From: Treponema sp.
GTDB lineage: Bacteria; Spirochaetota; Spirochaetia; Treponematales; Breznakiellaceae
Length of the DNA: 10,825 bases
Assembly: GCA_031268245.1 (NCBI GenBank)
Contig: JAIRXN010000201.1
Coordinates: forward strand, 1 to 10,825
Direction of reading: 5' to 3'
Both the position numbers and the translations under genes were made by a program. Below, one piece after another: positions 5,969 to 10,825 of this stretch. The notes below the pieces were generated by a model. That model was given only the letters and a program-made list of their open reading frames with translations. It did no database searches and had not been told where the DNA came from. Numbering within the stretch: the stretch's first letter is position 1; the number at the start of each line of letters is the position of its first letter.

Positions 5969-8446
5969 ATGATTATTCAGAAACTTCATGAAAACTGGAA
6001 GATGAAACAAACAGAGGAATCGGTATACCTTCAGGCAAAGGTGCCCGGTTCAGTCTATGCGGATCTTCTGGCAAACAAAAAAATGGAAGATCCCTACTGG
6101 AGGGATAACGAAGATAGGGCCTTTGCGCTGATGGAGAAGGACTGGGAATACCTCTGTTCATTCAAGGTACAAAACGATCTTTTGGCAAGCGACAGAGTAC
6201 TGCTCCGCTGTAATGGCCTTGATACCCTCTCTGATATTTATCTGAACGGAGTTCCTTTGGGGAATGCGGACAACATGCACCGGATCTGGGAATTCGATGT
6301 AAAGAAGCAGCTCAAGAAAGGGGAAAACAGTCTTAAAATTGTTTTTCACTCTCCTGTAAAATTTGCTGCGGACGCATATTCAAAGCTCAAGACAATGGGT
6401 TCCGACCAATGCCTGGACGGTTTCCCCCAGATCCGCAAGGCTCACTGTATGTTCGGCTGGGACTGGGGCCCCCGGCTTCCCGATGCGGGAATCTGGCGGG
6501 ACATAGAGCTGCTTGGTATCAGCGCGGCCCGTATCGGGGAAGTGTATGTAAGCCAGAAACACCGGGCGGGCAAGGTAGACCTTGCGGTAAAGGTAAGCCT
6601 GGATACCGGAAGCAAACGGGTTTCAAAACGGGATCTTTCGTACACTCTTACCATTACTACTCCCAAGGGCAAGAGTACCGACTACGGCAAGTCGCCCAAA
6701 AAGATCAGCATTGAAAAGCCTGAACTCTGGTGGCCCAATGGTTTTGGAGAGCATCCCCTCTATACGGTGAAGGTAACGCTTTTCTACAAGGGTAAGGAAG
6801 TTGACTGCTGGGAACGCCGCTATGGGCTTCGCAGCATGACCATAAGGATTAAGAAAGACAAATGGGGTGAAAGTTTTGCCCATGAGGTGAACGGAGTTCC
6901 CATTTTTGCCATGGGCGCGGACTACATACCCGAAGACAATATCCTTTCCAGGGTAAATCCGCAGCGGACACGGAAACTGCTGGAACAGTGCATCGCGGCG
7001 AATTTCAACACAGTCCGGGTCTGGGGCGGCGGCTACTATCCCGATGATTTTTTCTTTGATATCTGCGATGAACTGGGGCTTATTGTATGGCTGGACTTTA
7101 TGTTTGCCTGCGCGGTGTATGAATTGACCGATGACTTTGACAAAAATATCCGCGCCGAAGCGGCGGACAATGTGAAGCGTATCCGGCACCATGCCTCTCT
7201 GGGGCTTTATTGCGGCAACAACGAAATGGAGATGTTTGTCGATCAGAACATGTGGGTGGATACTCCAAAACAGAAGGCCGACTATATCAAGATGTATGAA
7301 TACATCTTCCCCCAACTTTTGAAGGAATACGATCCGCAGACTTTCTACTGGCCTGCCAGTCCCTCTTCCGGGGGAAGCTTCGACAAGCCCAACGATCCTA
7401 ACCGGGGAGATGTACACTACTGGGATGTATGGCACGGAAACAAGCCTTTCAGCGATTACCGGAACTACTTCTTCCGTTATGTTTCCGAGTTCGGGTTCCA
7501 GTCTCTCCCTGCCCTTAAGACCGTTGAGGCATTTACCGAACCCGGGGACAGGAATTTTTTCAGCTATGTGATGGAAAGACACCAGCGGAACAATTCGGCA
7601 AACGGGAAGATTATGAACTATATGTATCAGACTTTTCTCTACCCAAGCAGTTTTGAAACGCTGATCTACGCCTCCCAGCTTCTCCAGGCCGAGGCTATCA
7701 AGTACGGGGTAGAGCATTTCCGTCGTAACCGGGGCCGCTGCATGGGAGCCATCTACTGGCAGCTCAACGATATATGGCCGGTAACTTCCTGGGCTTCGGT
7801 GGACTACTACTTCCGCTGGAAGGCGCTGCACTACTACGCACGGCGTTTCTTCCAGCCGCTGATGATCTCCTGCCACGAGGAAGGTCTTTTGACCCAGGAG
7901 CCTGACGCCAACAAGCAGCCGCTCTTAAAGGCAAAAATAGAAAAGAGTTTCCGCCTTTCTGTTGCCAACGAAACCCTCAAAGACCAGAAGCTTACGGTAA
8001 AATGGGAAATCCGGGACAGGAACGCCAAGGTATTGAAGGAAAAGACTATTCCTGTCAAGGTAAAGGCCCTCAGTTCCCTCTGGCTCGACAAGGTAATGGC
8101 TGCGGAGATAAAGTCCGGAAAGGCGGCCGAAGGTTTCGCTCTTGATGATGAATACCTAAGCTATCATCTCTACGATGGCAAGGAATGCATCAGCGAGGGA
8201 ACGGTTATCTTCAGTCTGCCGAAGTTTTTCCACTGGCAGGACCCCAAGCTTGAGTGCACGGTAAACGGCGACAGTATCACTGTCAGCGCCTCAGCTTATG
8301 CAAAGAGTGTCGAGATTCTCAATAAAAACGAAGACCTTGTCCTTTCGGATAACTACTTCGACATGAACGCGGGAACCAAAACGGTAAAGATCCTCTCCGG
8401 AAAGCCGGAAGGATTGAAGCTGCGGAGCGTGTTCGATATAAAGTAA
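5969..8446 (+). CDS. GH2 beta-mannosidase
   Basis: Exo-acting beta-mannosidase (EC 3.2.1.25 by family), removing non-reducing beta-D-mannose from oligosaccharides. At 825 residues with no signal peptide it is a full-length cytoplasmic enzyme. Domains run in the usual order: N-terminal sugar-binding sandwich with KVPGSVYADLL (residues 24-34) and CMFGWDWGPRLPDAGIWRDI (160-179), an immunoglobulin-like domain ending near PELWWPNGFGEHPLY (251-265), then the TIM barrel. The acid/base is Glu419 in YCGNNEMEMF and the nucleophile is Glu507 in RYVSEFGFQSLPAL; AIYWQLNDIWPVTSW (594-608) closes the barrel. The C-terminal sandwich domains are divergent but complete. ATG at 5969 follows AGGCGG (5958-5963). 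It is last in the transporter operon, 63 bases after the permease gene, so it probably acts on the imported sugar. Exact linkage preference (Man-Man, Man-Glc or Man-GlcNAc) is not determinable here. Confidence 0.94.
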   Translation: MIIQKLHENWKMKQTEESVYLQAKVPGSVYADLLANKKMEDPYWRDNEDRAFALMEKDWEYLCSFKVQNDLLASDRVLLRCNGLDTLSDIYLNGVPLGNADNMHRIWEFDVKKQLKKGENSLKIVFHSPVKFAADAYSKLKTMGSDQCLDGFPQIRKAHCMFGWDWGPRLPDAGIWRDIELLGISAARIGEVYVSQKHRAGKVDLAVKVSLDTGSKRVSKRDLSYTLTITTPKGKSTDYGKSPKKISIEKPELWWPNGFGEHPLYTVKVTLFYKGKEVDCWERRYGLRSMTIRIKKDKWGESFAHEVNGVPIFAMGADYIPEDNILSRVNPQRTRKLLEQCIAANFNTVRVWGGGYYPDDFFFDICDELGLIVWLDFMFACAVYELTDDFDKNIRAEAADNVKRIRHHASLGLYCGNNEMEMFVDQNMWVDTPKQKADYIKMYEYIFPQLLKEYDPQTFYWPASPSSGGSFDKPNDPNRGDVHYWDVWHGNKPFSDYRNYFFRYVSEFGFQSLPALKTVEAFTEPGDRNFFSYVMERHQRNNSANGKIMNYMYQTFLYPSSFETLIYASQLLQAEAIKYGVEHFRRNRGRCMGAIYWQLNDIWPVTSWASVDYYFRWKALHYYARRFFQPLMISCHEEGLLTQEPDANKQPLLKAKIEKSFRLSVANETLKDQKLTVKWEIRDRNAKVLKEKTIPVKVKALSSLWLDKVMAAEIKSGKAAEGFALDDEYLSYHLYDGKECISEGTVIFSLPKFFHWQDPKLECTVNGDSITVSASAYAKSVEILNKNEDLVLSDNYFDMNAGTKTVKILSGKPEGLKLRSVFDIK

Positions 8447-8468
8447 CGCGGCGCCGGCGGACGGGGTA

Positions 8469-8482
8469 ACGCTGATCAGCGT
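8469..8482. terminator. perfect palindrome in the convergent gap, possible bidirectional terminator
   Basis: ACGCTGATCAGCGT is a perfect 14-base palindrome in the 54-base gap between the converging mannosidase and lysS genes. Position suggests a terminator used from both sides. Against this, the stem is short and only a weak T-rich stretch (GTTTAAT) follows on the plus strand. Confidence 0.35.
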
Positions 8483-8500
8483 CGTTTAATCGGCACTGCC

Positions 8501-10132
8501 CTAATAGGCCGCAAGGATAGCCATAAGCCTTTCTTTGCTGATCGAGCGGAGGAAGTTTGCCAGCCGGGGGCCCTGATCCTTGCCGATGAGGGCCTGGTAG
8601 CTTGCCCGGAAGAGGGCCTTGCCTTCAAGACCGGCGCTTTCCGCCGCCCGGTAGATCGCCTCGGCGCAGCTTTTGTCGTCGTTAAATTTTTCAATCTCCG
8701 CAACCACCTGATCCCGCAAGGCCCGCAGCCCTGCCGTTTCTTCTTCGCTTAAGGCCGTCTTCTCTCCGGTATCGCACAGATGGAAGCGGAATTCGTCCGG
8801 GGCGCATTCTTCCGCCCAGTATTTTGCACAGACCGCCCTGGCTCTGAGTGCGGGAAGCTGTTCATCCGAACAGGAAATATTCGCCAGGGCCTGCTTGATG
8901 TCGCCGTCCGCAATCTGGATAAGGTTACACAGGTGCCGGAAGGGTATCTGGCAGGGCGGAATTGAAGGCATAAGGGTTTTGCCTTCGTCGTCTACCGTTG
9001 TTTGGGAGAATTCATAAATTCTCTTTTCCCGTTGATACGCTGCCTCATCCTTTGCCGCTTCCAGCTTCCAGGCAATCCTTTCGGTCTTGTCGTAGTCTTC
9101 GTAAATTTTTATCACATCAAGATCGAAGGAGATGGTAAATTCCGTGTTAGGCCGCGTCCCGGCAAAAAGATAGCGTACCAGTTCCGGCGTATAGACCCGG
9201 AGGATATCCCGCAGATCCACTACCTTCCCTTTGGAACTTGACATTTTTCCTGCGGAACCCTTGATGCCGATAAAGTCGTAACGGAAGCTTACCGGCGCTT
9301 CGTGATTGTACACATCCTTGCAGACATGGCGGCCCGTATCAAAACTGCCGCCCTGACTGTGGTGATCCTTGCCCGCAGGTTCAAAGTCCACATCTTCAAA
9401 ATCCCAGCGCATGGGCCAGTCAACCCGCCAGCCGAGTTTGACTCCTTTGGATGTTTGAAGATCCGCTGTTTCACTGTGGCCGCAGGAATTGCAGTGATAG
9501 CTTAAGCCCCATTCACCGTCCCAGCCGTCAATATCGGTATCATCCCTGTTGCACTTGTCGCAGAAGACACTGACCGGCCACCATTCACCCTGAATCTTGT
9601 GATCCTCGTCCCGGAATTTGTCCAGAATCGTTTTAAGTTCTTCCTTGTGTTCAAGAGCCTTCCGTATGCCCCGGGCATACATAGAAGAGCGGTAACGCTT
9701 TGACTGGTAGAGAAATTCCGGGGCAATACCCACTATGGGAAGAGCGGATTCTACATCAATTTCATGATGACGGGCGTAGCTTTCATCCCGTTCCCAGGGA
9801 TCCGGCACCATGGTTATGGGGAAGCGGAGGTATTTTTCAAGTTCATCCTGTTTGGGCATGTTGAGCGGTACCTTGCGGAACACATCGTAATCGTCCCAAC
9901 TGTAAATAAAACGCACCTTCCGGCCCAGATCCCGCAGGGCCCGGACTACGAGATCTACAGATATGATTTCCCGGAAGTTGCCGATATGCACCGTTCCGGA
10001 AGGAGTAATGCCTGAGGCACAGGTGTAAAGTTCCTTTTCACCCTTTTCCTTGATGATCTTGAGCGCCGTTTCGTCGGCCCAATGAGCGCTTGCCCTGAAA
10101 AGCCTGTCATGTTGCTGCATGCTGTTTTCCAT
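8501..10132 (-). CDS. lysS: class I lysyl-tRNA synthetase
   Basis: Charges tRNA-Lys with lysine (EC 6.1.1.6) in the cytoplasm. It is the class I, archaeal-type enzyme, unrelated to the class II enzyme of most bacteria. The 543-residue product is full length. The Rossmann-fold signature is ASGITPSGTVHIGN, with the HIGH-like HIGN at residues 49-52, followed by RFIYSWDDYDVFRKVP (74-89). Cysteines 191/194 (CDKC) and 214/217 (CNSC) form a zinc-binding knuckle. KMSSS is at 296-300. The alpha-helical C-terminal half continues to the end. This form is known from archaea, spirochaetes and some alphaproteobacteria, which is the best lineage clue in the window. ATG at 10132 has no Shine-Dalgarno but follows a -10-like TATACT; the second ATG at 10120 also lacks one. 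aroA lies 75 bases upstream on the same strand. Confidence 0.97.
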   Translation of the reverse strand: MENSMQQHDRLFRASAHWADETALKIIKEKGEKELYTCASGITPSGTVHIGNFREIISVDLVVRALRDLGRKVRFIYSWDDYDVFRKVPLNMPKQDELEKYLRFPITMVPDPWERDESYARHHEIDVESALPIVGIAPEFLYQSKRYRSSMYARGIRKALEHKEELKTILDKFRDEDHKIQGEWWPVSVFCDKCNRDDTDIDGWDGEWGLSYHCNSCGHSETADLQTSKGVKLGWRVDWPMRWDFEDVDFEPAGKDHHSQGGSFDTGRHVCKDVYNHEAPVSFRYDFIGIKGSAGKMSSSKGKVVDLRDILRVYTPELVRYLFAGTRPNTEFTISFDLDVIKIYEDYDKTERIAWKLEAAKDEAAYQREKRIYEFSQTTVDDEGKTLMPSIPPCQIPFRHLCNLIQIADGDIKQALANISCSDEQLPALRARAVCAKYWAEECAPDEFRFHLCDTGEKTALSEEETAGLRALRDQVVAEIEKFNDDKSCAEAIYRAAESAGLEGKALFRASYQALIGKDQGPRLANFLRSISKERLMAILAAY

Positions 10133-10170
10133 AATAGAGAGAGTATACCGGAACAGGGAGGCTTAATGAA
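10133..10170 (-). promoter_or_regulatory. candidate lysS promoter, probably leaderless
   Basis: On the minus strand TATACT (10147-10142) lies nine bases before the ATG at 10132. The seventh base after it is an A at 10135, which would leave a three-base leader. At 17-base spacing the -35 position reads TTCATT (10170-10165), only a half match to TTGACA. The interval between -10 and ATG is pyrimidine-rich with no Shine-Dalgarno. Transcription from aroA could also read through. Confidence 0.4.
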
Positions 10171-10177
10171 GTGTCTG

Positions 10178-10202
10178 TCCACAAAGTAACCGGCTTTGTG
10201 AA
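10178..10202 (-). terminator. stem-loop between aroA and lysS
   Basis: CACAAAG and CTTTGTG (arms 10180-10186 and 10194-10200) are exact complements around a seven-base loop. Two more pairs, one of them G-U on the minus strand, extend the stem to nine. It starts about five bases after the aroA stop codon, so it may stabilise or partly terminate the aroA transcript. There is no T-run after it, so efficient intrinsic termination is doubtful. Confidence 0.35.
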
Positions 10203-10207
10203 TAAGC

Positions 10208-10825
10208 TCAATTGTTTGTTGATACGGTTTCGATGAATCCGGGGTAGGTAACGGCGGCGCATTCGGAACCGTGTATCGTAATGGGACCCGCTGTGCCGCA
10301 GGCCGCCGCCGCGAAAACCAGCGCGATACGGTGATCCCCCCGGCTGTCAATTTCTCCGCCCTTCATGCAGCCCTCCCCGTGAATGACAAGTCCATCCGTC
10401 CTCTCTTCGCATTGTACGCCCAGCCTTGAGAGTTCTTCCCTCATCACGGTGATCCGGTCTGTTTCCTTGATCCGGGCATGGGCCGCATTATAGAGAAGGG
10501 TGTCCCCTTCGGCAAAGGCCGCCAGTACTGCCGCCGCGGGCAGAAGATCCGGCGTCTTATTGAGATCGAATTCCCCGCCCCTGAGCCGCTTTCCCCCGCG
10601 GATCCTCACCGCGGGGCTTCCCTCGTGTTCCTCCCAGTGTACCCCGCAGCCCATGAGGGAAAGCATGTCAAGGAAAGCCTTGTCGCCCTGGGTATCGGCA
10701 GGATCCAGATCGAGCAGCAGCACATCCCCGCCGCTTACTGCCGCGGCCAGGGCGGGAAAGGCGGCGGAGGAGAAATCCCCCGGTACTGTTCCTGTCACCG
10801 GCTTCCAGGAAGAGCCGCCGGGAAT
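10208..10825 (-). CDS. aroA: 3-phosphoshikimate 1-carboxyvinyltransferase (EPSP synthase), 5' end beyond the window
   Basis: Transfers the enolpyruvyl group of phosphoenolpyruvate to shikimate-3-phosphate (EC 2.5.1.19), sixth step of the shikimate pathway to chorismate and aromatic amino acids. The 205 C-terminal residues are present, about half of the usual 420-440; the frame is open to the window edge. Recognisable motifs are VTGTVPGDFSSAAF (substrate-binding segment), FDLNKTPDLLP with the catalytic aspartate, ARIKETDRI with the conserved glutamate and arginine, and SRGDHRIAL with the phosphoenolpyruvate-binding arginine. The closing AAVTYPGFIETV has Val where the E. coli enzyme has a Lys, a variation also seen in Gram-positive-type enzymes. 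A GTG at 10798 is internal to the frame, not the start, because conserved sequence (IPGGSSWKP) continues upstream of it. lysS follows 75 bases downstream on the same strand. Confidence 0.95.
   Translation of the reverse strand: MPGGSSWKPVTGTVPGDFSSAAFPALAAAVSGGDVLLLDLDPADTQGDKAFLDMLSLMGCGVHWEEHEGSPAVRIRGGKRLRGGEFDLNKTPDLLPAAAVLAAFAEGDTLLYNAAHARIKETDRITVMREELSRLGVQCEERTDGLVIHGEGCMKGGEIDSRGDHRIALVFAAAACGTAGPITIHGSECAAVTYPGFIETVSTNN

Noticed and set aside
6623..7876. A 417-codon open frame antisense to the beta-mannosidase gene
   Set aside because: The opposite strand encodes a clearly conserved GH2 enzyme with catalytic motifs across the same span. The antisense product has no recognisable domain and no convincing ribosome-binding site, so it is a by-product of codon bias.
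10155..10190. Plus-strand AGGGAGG followed by ATG and a seven-codon frame ending in TAA
   Set aside because: Too short to support as a gene, lies antisense in the aroA-lysS gap, and has no visible promoter; probably chance.
10796..10798. GTG as a possible aroA start codon
   Set aside because: The frame continues upstream to the window edge with sequence typical of EPSP synthase, and a start here would leave only half the enzyme.

Overview
The window looks like an ordinary chromosomal segment of a spirochaete, most likely a free-living or gut Treponema-like member of the Spirochaetaceae. The main evidence is a complete class I (archaeal-type) lysyl-tRNA synthetase, which is uncommon in bacteria but standard in spirochaetes. 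Supporting hints are a lipoprotein-type sugar-binding protein and a moderate base composition. Genus-level assignment is inference. I see no mobile element, CRISPR array, tRNA or rRNA.

Left part (1-2898): a large LacZ-type GH2 beta-galactosidase gene runs leftward and leaves the window before its C-terminal end. It is divergent from a rightward operon. The 181-base gap between them carries a recognisable sigma70-like promoter for each direction and several short inverted or direct repeats that could be operators.

Centre (2899-8446): a four-gene rightward cluster encodes a sugar-binding lipoprotein, two CUT1-family ABC permeases whose genes overlap by four bases (ATGA), and a cytoplasmic GH2 beta-mannosidase. 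The simplest reading is that beta-linked manno-oligosaccharides, or mixed oligosaccharides, are bound at the cell surface and imported through the two permeases. They would then be trimmed inside the cell by the beta-mannosidase and, for galactosylated or other beta-galactoside substrates, by the divergent beta-galactosidase. No ATPase subunit is present, so the transporter probably uses a shared MsmK/MalK-type ATPase encoded elsewhere.

Right part (8447-10825): two leftward housekeeping genes, aroA (EPSP synthase, only the C-terminal half in the window) followed by lysS (class I), converge on the mannosidase gene. A perfect 14-base palindrome lies in the convergent gap.

The four operon genes all have Shine-Dalgarno-like sequences. 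lacZ and lysS have none, and instead have a -10-like hexamer only about 9 bases before the ATG, suggesting leaderless or nearly leaderless mRNAs. That is the least expected signal here. I find no evidence of a wholly new system.
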